From Puniceicoccaceae bacterium (lineage in GTDB: Bacteria > Verrucomicrobiota > Verrucomicrobiia > Opitutales > JAFGAQ01), in the NCBI GenBank assembly GCA_028285755.1, contig JANQOQ010000006.1, positions 558,001-622,000 of the forward strand: a DNA stretch of 64,000 bases, given 5' to 3'. The notes under the pieces were generated by a model that worked only from the letters and a program-made list of their open reading frames with translations, had not been told where the DNA came from and made no database searches. A program made the position numbers and the translations under genes. Positions 51,701-61,027 of the stretch are shown in pieces. Positions within the stretch are counted from its first letter, which is position 1; every line of letters starts with the position of its first letter.

Positions 51701-52882
51701 ATGCGCCCGATTCCCTACAGCCGCCAAAATATTACCGAATCCGACATTGCGGCGGTGAATGAAGCCTTACGCAGTGATATCATAACCCGCGGAGAGAAGG
51801 TAACAGAGTTTGAAACGGAAGTCGCGCAATACTGTGAGGCAAAATACGCGATTGCAGTAAGCAATGGCACGGCAGCGCTTCATTTGGCGGCACTTGCAAT
51901 GGAAATGAATGAGAGCTCCCAAGGATATACCTCAGCCATATCCTTCGTGGCCTCGGCCAACGCATTTCGTTATTGCGGCAGTCCAGTTCAGTTCTGTGAT
52001 GTGGATTCACACTCAGCCCTGATCGACAAGGCTTCATTAAAGGACTCGCTGGAATCCGCTCGAGCAGGTGATGCTTTGATAACCGTATCATTTGCCGGTG
52101 ACGCACAAAGTCAGGTAGAGTATCATGAAATTGCGGCAACCAAAGGCGTCAAGATCATCGAGGATGCTGCCCATAGCCTGGGTGCAACTTATGAAGCGAA
52201 TGGCAAAACCTACAAAAGTGCCTCCTGCACGCACTCCGATCTGGCCGCCCTCAGCTTCCACCCCGTTAAGCATATATGCTCGGGTGAAGGCGGAATGGTA
52301 ACGACCCATGATTCCGACTTGGCAGATCGCCTTCGGACTTTACGCAACCACGGTATCCGCCGCGCTCAGGATCAGCTTAGTATTGAAGATCATTTGAAAG
52401 GCCCATGGCTCTATCAGCAAGAAACGCTGGGCCTGAATTATTGGATGACTGATTTTCAGGCAGCACTCGGACTAATGCAGCTTAAGCGTATCGATTCTAT
52501 CTTAGCCCAGCGCAGAAAAATCGCACATAATTACTGCTCACAGCTCTCAGGGCAACCATTTGCCGATCACTTCGATATTACACCCTACTCGCCTCATCAC
52601 GCCTATCATCTATACATAATCCATTGGAGAAACCCCGAAAACCGCTCTGCAGCATACACTTTCCTTAAGGAACATGGCATCCACACTCAGGTGCATTATT
52701 TACCCATCTATCATCAACCCTATTATCAAGACCTGGCAACCACGGCTCCTCTACAAGGGGCGGAGCAATATTATGCCGGTTGCCTGTCACTCCCCATTTA
52801 CCCGGGCCTGGAGGAATCCCAGCAAGCCTATGTAGTCGATACGCTCAGGACCTTCTGCACTCAAGTGGCAAGATCTGATTGA
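51701..52882 (+). CDS. pseC: UDP-4-amino-4,6-dideoxy-N-acetyl-beta-L-altrosamine transaminase
   Basis: 393 aa DegT-family PLP enzyme. MRPIPYSRQNITESDIAAVN at the start is the PseC pattern; SNGTAALHLA binds the PLP phosphate, EDAAHSLGATY holds the PLP-ring Asp, and Lys190 in SFHPVKHICSGEGGM forms the Schiff base. It transfers an amino group from glutamate to the keto sugar made by PseB, the second step of pseudaminic acid synthesis. pseG starts 1 base after its stop. Distant from pseB and pseI (33-36 kb). Confidence 0.92.
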   Translation: MRPIPYSRQNITESDIAAVNEALRSDIITRGEKVTEFETEVAQYCEAKYAIAVSNGTAALHLAALAMEMNESSQGYTSAISFVASANAFRYCGSPVQFCDVDSHSALIDKASLKDSLESARAGDALITVSFAGDAQSQVEYHEIAATKGVKIIEDAAHSLGATYEANGKTYKSASCTHSDLAALSFHPVKHICSGEGGMVTTHDSDLADRLRTLRNHGIRRAQDQLSIEDHLKGPWLYQQETLGLNYWMTDFQAALGLMQLKRIDSILAQRRKIAHNYCSQLSGQPFADHFDITPYSPHHAYHLYIIHWRNPENRSAAYTFLKEHGIHTQVHYLPIYHQPYYQDLATTAPLQGAEQYYAGCLSLPIYPGLEESQQAYVVDTLRTFCTQVARSD

Positions 52883-52883
52883 T

Positions 52884-53849
52884 ATGTCCGGGCACTCGAC
52901 CATTTGTTTTTGTCTGGATGCCGGGGCAAGCCTTGGCTGGGGGCACGCGATGCGCTGCCATACGCTTGCACAGGAGTTTCAGAAGGCGGGTATACGCACC
53001 GAGCTCATAACCACCTCTCAGGATTTCGAATGGTCGACCCATTTTCCATTGTTCGAAAATCCAAGCATTATCAATGATTGGGGCCAAAGCAGCCTTCAGC
53101 CAAATCGCATAGGCATCCTCGATCATAAAGAACTAGTAGCGGATTATAGATTCCTGGAACGCTGGTTAACCTGTTTCGAAAAAGCCATCGTTATCGATGA
53201 CGAAATCAACCCCATACCTGAAAGTCTCGATCTGGTCATCAACCCGAACGTATATGCAAAGGAAGGAAACTACCCCGCCAACGCTTCTCTGACCGGGCCA
53301 GAATACACGATACTGCGGGCAGGATTTTCAACTCCCCAAACCATTCCGGAACTAGCAGGAATACCCGCTCCTTACTTACCCATCATTCTCGGAGGAAATG
53401 ATGCCCATAATCTGCAGGATACACTCATTGAATATTTAGCACCTCATACCCGGGAGCTCCCCCCAGTTATTATTGTAAATGCGAAAAAGGAATCATCTAT
53501 CCCCTCAATTCACGGCATCTGTCGCAGTCTCGATGCATCGGAGCTGGCATATCTATTTAAGCATTCCGCATTTGCAATTACATCACTCGGCGGCACTGCT
53601 AATGAGCTCGCTTATTGTGAAACCCCATTCATCGGAATTTGCCTAAACCAAAACCAACGCAATCTCTCGGATTTTGCAGCTGAATATTGGCAGATGCCTG
53701 CGATTGATATTCAGGACCTCAATGAAACTTCTCTGATAAATGCTACCCGGACTATATCCGATTCGGCATATCCCAAAGCCCCTCAATCTATGCCTCATTT
53801 GGGCGGAAAAACGAACATCGTACGGCAAATACAAAAGATTCTAAAATAG
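52884..53849 (+). CDS. pseG: UDP-2,4-diacetamido-2,4,6-trideoxy-beta-L-altropyranose hydrolase
   Basis: 321 aa, GT-B fold like MurG. GWGHAMRCHTLA near residue 19 contains the catalytic His of the GxGHxxR box; VIDDEINP, LVINPNVYAK, GPEYTILRAGF and FAITSLGGTANELAYCETPF follow. It removes UDP to give the free sugar used by PseI. pseH, which N-acetylates between PseC and PseG, is not present here. Ends 125 bases before nusA. Confidence 0.9.
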   Translation: MSGHSTICFCLDAGASLGWGHAMRCHTLAQEFQKAGIRTELITTSQDFEWSTHFPLFENPSIINDWGQSSLQPNRIGILDHKELVADYRFLERWLTCFEKAIVIDDEINPIPESLDLVINPNVYAKEGNYPANASLTGPEYTILRAGFSTPQTIPELAGIPAPYLPIILGGNDAHNLQDTLIEYLAPHTRELPPVIIVNAKKESSIPSIHGICRSLDASELAYLFKHSAFAITSLGGTANELAYCETPFIGICLNQNQRNLSDFAAEYWQMPAIDIQDLNETSLINATRTISDSAYPKAPQSMPHLGGKTNIVRQIQKILK

Positions 53850-53873
53850 CGACTTATCGATTCCATTCATGGC

Positions 53874-53902
53874 TTGACTTTAATTGGGGCCAGAGCTAAC
53901 TT
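53874..53902 (+). promoter_or_regulatory. Candidate sigma-70 promoter of the nusA operon
   Basis: TTGACT (53874-53879), 17-base spacer, TAACTT (53897-53902). Start would be near 53909, giving a leader of about 65 bases that contains the hairpin at 53934. Confidence 0.55.
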
Positions 53903-53933
53903 AGTATTTTACAAATCTTTCTAAACCTTTGGA

Positions 53934-53960
53934 AAGTGGGTCTCACACCCGCTTTTTTTT
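53934..53960 (+). terminator. Leader terminator or attenuator before nusA
   Basis: AAGTGGGT (53934-53941) / ACCCGCTT (53947-53954), an 8-bp stem with one G-U pair, 5-base loop, then a run of eight T. It is 15 bases before the nusA ATG and after the candidate promoter. A rival pairing, CTTTC (53917-53921) with GAAAG (53932-53936), would break its left arm. It could equally end pseG transcripts. Confidence 0.7.
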
Positions 53961-53974
53961 ATTCCCATACATAA

Positions 53975-55225
53975 ATGAGCAGCGAAATACTATCCGTTCT
54001 GGAATACATGGAAAAGGAAAAAGGTATCGACCGACATGATATGATTTCGGCGATTACCACAGCCATTAAAAATGCCGCCCAGAAGGGGGTGCACGCAGGT
54101 CAGGAACTCAAGATTGATATCAATCCCCGCACCGGAGCCCTTCACGCATGGTCACTGCTCAATGTGGTAGATTCCGTGAGTAATCACGAGACAGAAATCC
54201 ATCTCCAGAAAGCCCGTGAGATCAATCCGGAAGCCCAGCTCAACGATATTCTGGAAAAGGAGTTGGACCCTGCATATTTGGGCCGTATTGCTGCACAAAC
54301 TGCCCGACAGGCTATTATGCAGCGCATTCGTCAGTTTGAGAAAGAGCGCATTTTTGATGACTATAAAGACCAGGTAGGCGATATTGTTTCGGGCACGGTT
54401 CGCCGTAAGGACCGGGATAATCTAATGATCGACCTGGGTAAGGCGGAGGCCATTATGCCGTATCGCGAACGCATCCCCGGTGAGGAATATGCACCCGGTG
54501 AGCGTATCCGCTGCCTGCTGTTGCGCATTGAGAATTCCAATCGGGGCCCGGAACTTATTCTGAGCCGCGCTTCCCTTAAATTTGTCAGAAGACTCCTGGA
54601 TCTTGAAGTCACCGAGATTGCAGATGGCACCGTTACCATCGAAGGTATGGCACGCGAACCTGGTTACCGCACAAAAATCACTGTAAATAGCACCGATCCG
54701 AAAGTGGATCCAGTGGGCGCTTGTGTAGGTGCGCGGGGAGCACGTGTAAAGAGTGTCGTGCGTGAACTCGGGGGCGAGAAAATCGACATCATCCGATACT
54801 ATCCGGATAACCAAAAAATGCTCGAAGAGGCCCTTAAGCCTGCAATCCCACGCAATATACAAATCGATGAGCAAAAGCGCCGTATCTACTTCGAAGTCAG
54901 TGACGACGATCTATCCGTAACTATCGGACGTAAGGGCCTGAATGCGAAGCTGACCTCCCGGCTGCTCGGCTGGAAGCTGGATATTGCCAAGGAAGAAAAG
55001 AAAGACCTTAATTTTGACGAACTTAAACAAAAGGCAGTCTCCGGAATTTACCAAATCCCGGGCATTGAAGAGAGTCTCGCGAAACGTCTCGTGGATATCG
55101 GTATTAATAGTCCTGCAGCATTTGAGGGGGTTACCGCCGGTGACCTCGTAGATGAGGGCTTCACCGAGGACGAAGCAAATCTGATTATCAACGAAGCGCA
55201 GAAATTTGCGAGTAGTAGCAATTAA
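53975..55225 (+). CDS. nusA: Transcription termination/antitermination protein NusA
   Basis: 416 aa. N-terminal RNA-polymerase-binding domain (1-125), S1 domain ([20 protein letters not shown] near 130), then two KH domains ([20 protein letters not shown] and [20 protein letters not shown]). A single C-terminal helix-hairpin repeat ends it ([20 protein letters not shown]). It modulates pausing and termination. The order nusA-infB-rbfA is conserved, but the usual upstream rimP is missing; the 5' neighbour is pseG. Confidence 0.96.
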   Translation: MSSEILSVLEYMEKEKGIDRHDMISAITTAIKNAAQKGVHAGQELKIDINPRTGALHAWSLLNVVDSVSNHETEIHLQKAREINPEAQLNDILEKELDPAYLGRIAAQTARQAIMQRIRQFEKERIFDDYKDQVGDIVSGTVRRKDRDNLMIDLGKAEAIMPYRERIPGEEYAPGERIRCLLLRIENSNRGPELILSRASLKFVRRLLDLEVTEIADGTVTIEGMAREPGYRTKITVNSTDPKVDPVGACVGARGARVKSVVRELGGEKIDIIRYYPDNQKMLEEALKPAIPRNIQIDEQKRRIYFEVSDDDLSVTIGRKGLNAKLTSRLLGWKLDIAKEEKKDLNFDELKQKAVSGIYQIPGIEESLAKRLVDIGINSPAAFEGVTAGDLVDEGFTEDEANLIINEAQKFASSSN

Positions 55226-55267
55226 AACCATTCACTTCTCTATATAAGTAGTAGTTAACATTTCATA

Positions 55268-57670
55268 ATGAGTATTCGAGTTCACGAGCTTGCTAAAAAA
55301 ATAGGCAAAGATAACAAACAGACCGTCGAAATTTTGCTTAAATATAAGATTGAGGCAAAATCACCTTCGAGTACGGTCGATAATATCACTGCCGAAGCTA
55401 TTATTCAGGAGTATGCAAGCCCTGAACCCGCTGCCGAAGCCGAGCCAGCCGAGGCCGTTGAAAACACTGAACCAAAGGCAGCTCCCAAGCCCGGGCTCCC
55501 ACCAGGTGTATTTGTAAAAAGCGCACAACAGGTAAAGGAAGAACACGCGCAGCGCGAAGCCGCTAAAAAGCAAGCTGCATCTGCACCCAAGGCGAAAGTG
55601 GTAGCACCCCCGCCCAAAGCTCCGCCCGCACCCGCTCAGCCAGCTGCCCGCCCGGCTCAACCGAAAGTTTCAGCACCCCCACCCGCAAAGGCTGCACCGC
55701 CACCGGTTGCAAAAACTCCGCCGCCTGTTAAAGCAGCCAGTCCGGCTGCGCCCAAGGCTGCACCGATTCCTGCTCCGGCACCATCCCCCGCACCTGCACC
55801 CAAGCCAGCTGCCGCTGCACCTGCTGCACCATCAACACCCCCCAAGCCTGCTGTAGAAGCGCCCAAAGAGGATGTCGCTCCGGGTGAGCTCAGAAAGCTG
55901 CAGATTAAGCCACCTATTGTGGTAAGGGATTTTGCGACTCGCATGGATATGAAGCCATTTAAGCTGATATCCGAGCTCATGGAGATGGGTATCTTCGCCT
56001 CCATGAACCAAACCATCGATGAAGAGACCGCCAGTAAGATCGCTGAGGTTCATGGTTTTGAATTGGAAATCCGTCACCGCGGGGAAGGCACCGTCACCAA
56101 AGACAGTCAAAAGAAGGCTAAACGTGCAAAAAATGTCGATGAAGATCCTTCCCAACTGGAAGAGCGCCCCCCGGTTGTTTGTATTTTAGGTCACGTAGAC
56201 CATGGTAAAACCACGCTGCTGGACACGATCCGCAAGGCCAATGTTGCTTCTGGAGAGTTTGGTGGGATTACCCAACATGTTGGCGCTTACCAAGTCACTC
56301 ACTCCGATAAGAAAATCACATTCATTGATACACCGGGTCACGCCGCCTTTTCTGCCATGCGGGAACGGGGGGCAGATATTACCGATGTTGCGATCCTGGT
56401 TGTCGCTGCGGACGATGGATTTAAGCCACAGTCCGATGAGGCTCTCAAATTTGCGAAACGCTCCCAGTCTGCCATCATGGTCGCGATCAATAAGATCGAT
56501 ACCAAAGGCGCCGATATCGACAATGTTAAGAAGCAGATGCAGGACAAAGGCATTCCCGCTGAAGACTGGGGAGGTGAAACCATTGCAGTGCCCATCTCAG
56601 CATTGAAGGGTGAAAATATCGATCAATTGCTCGACATGGTGCTCCTGCAGGCTGAAATCATGGAGCTCAAGGCAAATCCCAAGGCATCCCCGGAAGGTGT
56701 TATCGTTGAGTCTCAAATGGAACAGGGACGTGGACCTACCGCGACTGCGATTATTGAAAAAGGCACCCTCAAGGTCGGTGACGCGCTCATTACAGGCTCC
56801 ATCTCCTGTAAAGTGCGAGCGATGCTCGACGATCAGGGTAAAAATTTAAAAAGTGCCCCGCCTGCCACTCCCGTTAAGATCGTGGGATGGTCGGATGTTC
56901 CTATTTCGGGTAGCCGCTTCGAAAAAGTGAAAAACGATAAGGAAGCTAAGAAACTTGCCGAAGAAAATCGTGTCGAAGAGCTCAAGGAACAACAGCAGAC
57001 TCAATCTACTGCTAAATCCGGGTTGGATGCTCTTTTCTCAGCCATCGAGAGTACTCAAAAACCAAACATCAACTGTATCATCAAGGCAGATGTCCATGGT
57101 TCACTCGAGGCGATCAAGAATGCTCTGGGCGAGATCAATACCGATAAGGTTGATCTCAATATCATCGCAGACGGTGTGGGCCCGGTTAGCAAAAAGGATA
57201 TCACACGTGCCAGCACATCCAACGCATGTATCATTAGTTTCAACAGTGGCCTGGAAACCGGTGCAATGGGCGTCGCCAAACATGAAGGCGTTAAGATTTA
57301 CCCGAGCACCATCATTTACGAACTCATTGATACCGTAAGGGATCTCATGGCCGATCAGCTTGAGCCTGAGCTTCGCGAAACCCACTTGGGTAATGCGGAG
57401 GTCAAAGCCACCTTTGCGGTCAGCAAGGGCGTGGTTGCCGGTTGTATGGTGACTGAGGGCAAAATCGTCAGGGAAAAATCAGCCCGTCTGCTCCGCAATG
57501 GTGAAATCATTGCTGACTCAAAGGTCAATACGCTGAAACGCTTTAAGGATGATGTGAACGAGGTTAAAACCGGATTCGAGTGTGGTATCCGCCTGCTTGA
57601 TTTCAACGATTATCAGGAAGGTGATATTATCGAGTGCTACGACATCGAGAAGATCAAACCCAGCCTGTAA
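55268..57670 (+). CDS. infB: Translation initiation factor IF-2
   Basis: 800 aa. N-terminal IF2-N ([20 protein letters not shown]), then a very Ala/Pro/Lys-rich flexible region (about 55-210), a second IF2-N-like segment near 220-265, and the G domain: [27 protein letters not shown]. Domains II to IV follow, ending in the fMet-tRNA binding C2 barrel ([13 protein letters not shown]-like [13 protein letters not shown]). It brings initiator tRNA to the ribosome. Confidence 0.97.
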   Translation: MSIRVHELAKKIGKDNKQTVEILLKYKIEAKSPSSTVDNITAEAIIQEYASPEPAAEAEPAEAVENTEPKAAPKPGLPPGVFVKSAQQVKEEHAQREAAKKQAASAPKAKVVAPPPKAPPAPAQPAARPAQPKVSAPPPAKAAPPPVAKTPPPVKAASPAAPKAAPIPAPAPSPAPAPKPAAAAPAAPSTPPKPAVEAPKEDVAPGELRKLQIKPPIVVRDFATRMDMKPFKLISELMEMGIFASMNQTIDEETASKIAEVHGFELEIRHRGEGTVTKDSQKKAKRAKNVDEDPSQLEERPPVVCILGHVDHGKTTLLDTIRKANVASGEFGGITQHVGAYQVTHSDKKITFIDTPGHAAFSAMRERGADITDVAILVVAADDGFKPQSDEALKFAKRSQSAIMVAINKIDTKGADIDNVKKQMQDKGIPAEDWGGETIAVPISALKGENIDQLLDMVLLQAEIMELKANPKASPEGVIVESQMEQGRGPTATAIIEKGTLKVGDALITGSISCKVRAMLDDQGKNLKSAPPATPVKIVGWSDVPISGSRFEKVKNDKEAKKLAEENRVEELKEQQQTQSTAKSGLDALFSAIESTQKPNINCIIKADVHGSLEAIKNALGEINTDKVDLNIIADGVGPVSKKDITRASTSNACIISFNSGLETGAMGVAKHEGVKIYPSTIIYELIDTVRDLMADQLEPELRETHLGNAEVKATFAVSKGVVAGCMVTEGKIVREKSARLLRNGEIIADSKVNTLKRFKDDVNEVKTGFECGIRLLDFNDYQEGDIIECYDIEKIKPSL

Positions 57671-57703
57671 TTTGAGCCTAACTTTCAATCATAGGGGATT
57701 ATT

Positions 57704-58066
57704 ATGAGCAATCGGATGGTTCGTGTGAACGAGCTGGTCATGCGCGAGATCAGCGAAATCATACATACCGCGTATCAGGCAGAATCTGTAGCCATAACCA
57801 TTGTCGAAGTTGATGTAGCCCCGGATCTTCGCAGGGGGGATGTCTACTATTCGGTCTTCGGCGATAGCCTGGCAATCCGTAATGCCGAACGCTTCTTTAG
57901 AAAGTTTCAGGGGCGTATCCGCTATATGCTTGGCCAGCGAATCACGCTTAAATACATGCCTGAGTTCCACTATCACTATGATCCATCGATGGAGCGTGGT
58001 GCAAACCTGATCAACCTGATGGATGAGCTCGAAGAAGAGTCTCCGGAGAAAAACCGTGATGCCTAA
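57704..58066 (+). CDS. rbfA: Ribosome-binding factor A
   Basis: 120 aa, KH-type fold: RVNELVMREISEIIH near the start, VDVAPDLRRGDVYYSVFGD in the middle (the AxG kink region), and KYMPEFHYHYDPSMERG near the end, matching FxxDxSxExG-like family ending. It aids 16S 5'-end maturation of the 30S subunit. Preceded by AGGGGA as ribosome site. Overlaps nrnA by 8 bases. Confidence 0.93.
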   Translation: MSNRMVRVNELVMREISEIIHTAYQAESVAITIVEVDVAPDLRRGDVYYSVFGDSLAIRNAERFFRKFQGRIRYMLGQRITLKYMPEFHYHYDPSMERGANLINLMDELEEESPEKNRDA

Positions 58067-59063
58067 GCCCTATTTTCCAGAATTTTCCAACGGCTGGCCA
58101 GCATTGGTCGAAGCCTTGAAATCGAAAAAAGTAGCCGTTATTGGACATATACGACCCGATGGTGACTGCATGGGCTCACAGGTAGGGCTTACCCGTATCC
58201 TTAATCAGCTCAGCATAGAAACAACCGCCGTCAACCGCGACCCCTACCCGCGCGAAATTACCGAGTTCGTAGGAGATACACCGGTTGCGCTGGGCGAAGC
58301 TGCGCTGAACCGTTCGTTTGATGTGGCCATCACTGTAGATTGCTCGGCCATGGATCGTATCGGCGAAGAATTGGCAACAAAGGTAAATACGGTTTACGCC
58401 TGCATTGATCACCACATCACCAATCCCCTCTTTGCTGAGGTAAACTGGGTGCCTAAGGATGCAGCAGCAACGGCTGAAGTCATTGCCGGAATCGCCTTTG
58501 ACAATGGTATCTCCATTGACCCTATTACAGCCCAGGCACTCTATGTCGGCATAGCCACAGACACCGGGCAATTCCGCTATGCGGCAACGACGCAGCGAGT
58601 TTTTGATATTTGCGGACAGCTCATGGAACACGGAGCAAATCCCAATACGGCTGCACAATCCCTTTATGAACGCCAGAAGAAAGGGCGAGTTGAACTCCTT
58701 AAGGCATATCTGAACACGCTTCAGTTCTATATGGATGATCAACTCTGCATCGGGCAGCTGACTCCGGCGATGTTTGAAGCCGCCGGTTCTGAAAGGACCG
58801 ATGCGGAAGGATTTGTAGACTATGCCCGCAATGTCGAAACCGTAAAAATTGCATGTATCCTGGAGGAACAGCCGGATGGCAGCACCAAAGGCAGCCTGCG
58901 AGCTAAAGAGTCGCGCTATCGTGTGGATCAGCTCGCAGGATATTTCGGCGGGGGCGGCCATACCTGTGCAGCAGGTTTTGGGCACCCGGACAGTCCCGAA
59001 TCTTTTCTTCCAATTTTCATTGAAAAAACACGCGAGCACCTCCAATTAGTGGAGCAATCCTAA
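58059..59063 (+). CDS. nrnA: DHH/DHHA1 bifunctional oligoribonuclease / PAP phosphatase
   Basis: 334 aa from ATG 58059 (GGAG at 58044-58047), preferred over an upstream in-frame start at 58023. DHH motifs: [27 protein letters not shown] and CIDHHITN, with the C-terminal DHHA1 signature [11 protein letters not shown]. It degrades short RNA (nanoRNA) and converts pAp to AMP. Placement between rbfA and truB is typical for NrnA-family proteins. Overlaps truB by 3 bases. Confidence 0.93.
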   Translation: MPKPYFPEFSNGWPALVEALKSKKVAVIGHIRPDGDCMGSQVGLTRILNQLSIETTAVNRDPYPREITEFVGDTPVALGEAALNRSFDVAITVDCSAMDRIGEELATKVNTVYACIDHHITNPLFAEVNWVPKDAAATAEVIAGIAFDNGISIDPITAQALYVGIATDTGQFRYAATTQRVFDICGQLMEHGANPNTAAQSLYERQKKGRVELLKAYLNTLQFYMDDQLCIGQLTPAMFEAAGSERTDAEGFVDYARNVETVKIACILEEQPDGSTKGSLRAKESRYRVDQLAGYFGGGGHTCAAGFGHPDSPESFLPIFIEKTREHLQLVEQS

Positions 59064-59794
59064 TGCAACAACCCGGAGAACATCGCTACAACGGCATTTT
59101 ACTCATCGATAAACCTGCCGGCATCACTTCGCATGATGTGGTCGCACGTGTGCGTAAAATCCTGAAGATGAAAAAAGTAGGCCACGCGGGCACTTTAGAC
59201 CCCAATGCCACCGGTCTGATGATCATTCTTTTGGGTAAAGGCACAAAAGCATCTCAATACCTCATGAGCAAGGACAAGGTCTACACGGGCACATTTCGGC
59301 TGGGATTAGAGACCGACAGTTACGATATTGATGGCGAAGTTATTTCTGAGATCACACCCCCAGCCATCGATGAGAGTGCACTAAAGGAAAAAATGCAGAC
59401 TTTCATTGGGGACCAATATCAGACACCCCCTATGTTTTCGGCTAAGAAAGTTGATGGTGTGCCGCTCTACAAGCACGCTCGCAAAGGGAAGGAAGTCGAG
59501 CGTGAAGATCGACTCATCCACATTTCATCCTTCCAGTTATTGGATAACCGCTTTCCCGATATTGACTTCGAGCTCGCTGTTAGTAAAGGCACCTACGTGC
59601 GCTCTGTGGTGCATGATTTAGGCAAACTGCTGGAAACCGGCGCCTGCCTGACTGCACTGCGGCGGACAGCCATTAGTGATTTTTCCATTGAAAAGAGCGT
59701 CAATTTAGAAGAACTAGAAGCATTGAGTAGTAATCACTTGCAGGCACGTATCATACCTGTCCACATGGCAGTGCCTTCGCACGTATTACCTTAA
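59063..59794 (+). CDS. truB: tRNA pseudouridine55 synthase
   Basis: 243 aa. [20 protein letters not shown] near the start and [20 protein letters not shown] contain the catalytic Asp of pseudouridine synthases; [13 protein letters not shown] and [13 protein letters not shown] follow. It makes pseudouridine 55 in the T loop of tRNA. Shorter than E. coli TruB (314 aa), lacking the C-terminal PUA domain. Starts by overlap with the nrnA stop. Confidence 0.95.
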   Translation: MQQPGEHRYNGILLIDKPAGITSHDVVARVRKILKMKKVGHAGTLDPNATGLMIILLGKGTKASQYLMSKDKVYTGTFRLGLETDSYDIDGEVISEITPPAIDESALKEKMQTFIGDQYQTPPMFSAKKVDGVPLYKHARKGKEVEREDRLIHISSFQLLDNRFPDIDFELAVSKGTYVRSVVHDLGKLLETGACLTALRRTAISDFSIEKSVNLEELEALSSNHLQARIIPVHMAVPSHVLP

Positions 59795-59814
59795 TATCTT
59801 ATTACGAACAACTT

Positions 59815-61026
59815 ATGCCACTCATTGTACAGAAATACGGAGGCACCTCGGTCGCCGATGTGAATTGCATCAAGAATGTCGCACAACGTGTCAAAGCCAC
59901 GCGTGACCAGGGCAATTCGGTCATCGTGGTCGTTTCTGCACGCTCCGGAGTGACCAATGAGCTGATTAACCGCGCGAAGTCGCTCAATGCAAAACCCGAT
60001 GATCGTGAGATGGATATGCTCATGTCAGTGGGAGAGCAAGAAACCATCGCACTGCTCAGTATTGCGCTGCATTCCCTGGGAGTTCCGGCAGTGTCCCGTA
60101 CAGGTGCACAGGCAGGCATATTGACTGATAACACCCATACACGCGCACGTATTATTTCCATATCCGGCGGAGATATTAAAGAACAACTGAAAGCGGGAAA
60201 TGTGGTCATCGTAGCAGGCTTCCAGGGTTCGTCCGGTGATGGGCATATCACCACTTTTGGTCGTGGGGGCTCCGACCTGACCGCCATCGCACTCGCCGGA
60301 GCACTGAATGCAGACTCCTGTCAGATTTTAACCGACGTGGATGGGGTCTACACCGCCGATCCAAGGGTAGTCTCAAGCGCACGCAAAATTCCAGAAATCA
60401 ATTATGAGGAAATGCTGGAGCTGGCGAGCTCCGGCTTTAAGGTCATGCAATCCCGCGCAGTCGAATTTGCCCAAAAATACAGCATCCCCTTTGAAGTCAG
60501 ATCCAGTTTTAACCAACAACCAGGCACTATTGTGAAAGAAGAAGTCACCATGTTAGAGGGGCTGATGGTCACCGGAGCAGCGCTCGACCGCAATCAGTCC
60601 CGCATTACCGTATCCGACATACCGGATCAACCCGGAACCGCCGCAAAAGTTTTTAAAGCTCTTTCCGATAAAGATATCATTGTCGATATGATCGTCCAAA
60701 ATATCGGACGAGCGGGAATTGCCAATATTTCTTTTACCGTATCCCGGGATGATGCAGAGCGCGCTGAATTGGCAGTACGGCAGTGTATGACCGAGAAGGG
60801 ATCGGATGACTTTATCTCAATAACCAATATAGCGAAAATCTCTGTCGTGGGTGTAGGTATGCGTTCACAACCGGGGGCCGCTGCACGCATGTTTGAGGCG
60901 CTTGCTCAACAATCGATCAATATCATTATGATCAGCACCTCAGAGATTAAAATTTCAGTAGCGATTGAGCCTGAAAAAGCGGATGAGGCACTACGCACTG
61001 TGCACACCGCCTTTAACCTCGGTTAA
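59815..61026 (+). CDS. lysC: Aspartate kinase
   Basis: 403 aa. VQKYGGTSVADVNCIKNVAQ at the start, GRGGSDLTAIALAGALNADS and ILTDVDGVYTADPR are the kinase signatures. The C-terminal third carries two ACT domains (about 270-403; ISVVGVGMRSQPGAAARMFE), which bind Lys and/or Thr for feedback control. First step of the Asp family: Lys, Met, Thr. Followed after 1 base by thrC. Confidence 0.97.
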   Translation: MPLIVQKYGGTSVADVNCIKNVAQRVKATRDQGNSVIVVVSARSGVTNELINRAKSLNAKPDDREMDMLMSVGEQETIALLSIALHSLGVPAVSRTGAQAGILTDNTHTRARIISISGGDIKEQLKAGNVVIVAGFQGSSGDGHITTFGRGGSDLTAIALAGALNADSCQILTDVDGVYTADPRVVSSARKIPEINYEEMLELASSGFKVMQSRAVEFAQKYSIPFEVRSSFNQQPGTIVKEEVTMLEGLMVTGAALDRNQSRITVSDIPDQPGTAAKVFKALSDKDIIVDMIVQNIGRAGIANISFTVSRDDAERAELAVRQCMTEKGSDDFISITNIAKISVVGVGMRSQPGAAARMFEALAQQSINIIMISTSEIKISVAIEPEKADEALRTVHTAFNLG

Positions 61027-61027
61027 A

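Noticed and set aside
58176-59045. A 289-codon open frame on the minus strand opposite nrnA
   Set aside because: It lies wholly within nrnA, whose DHH motifs are complete; the reverse reading has no family pattern and no ribosome site.
60965-61027. A longer ThrC start within lysC
   Set aside because: The extra 21 residues overlap the ACT domain of lysC and do not match threonine synthase; ATG 61028 fits the family start.
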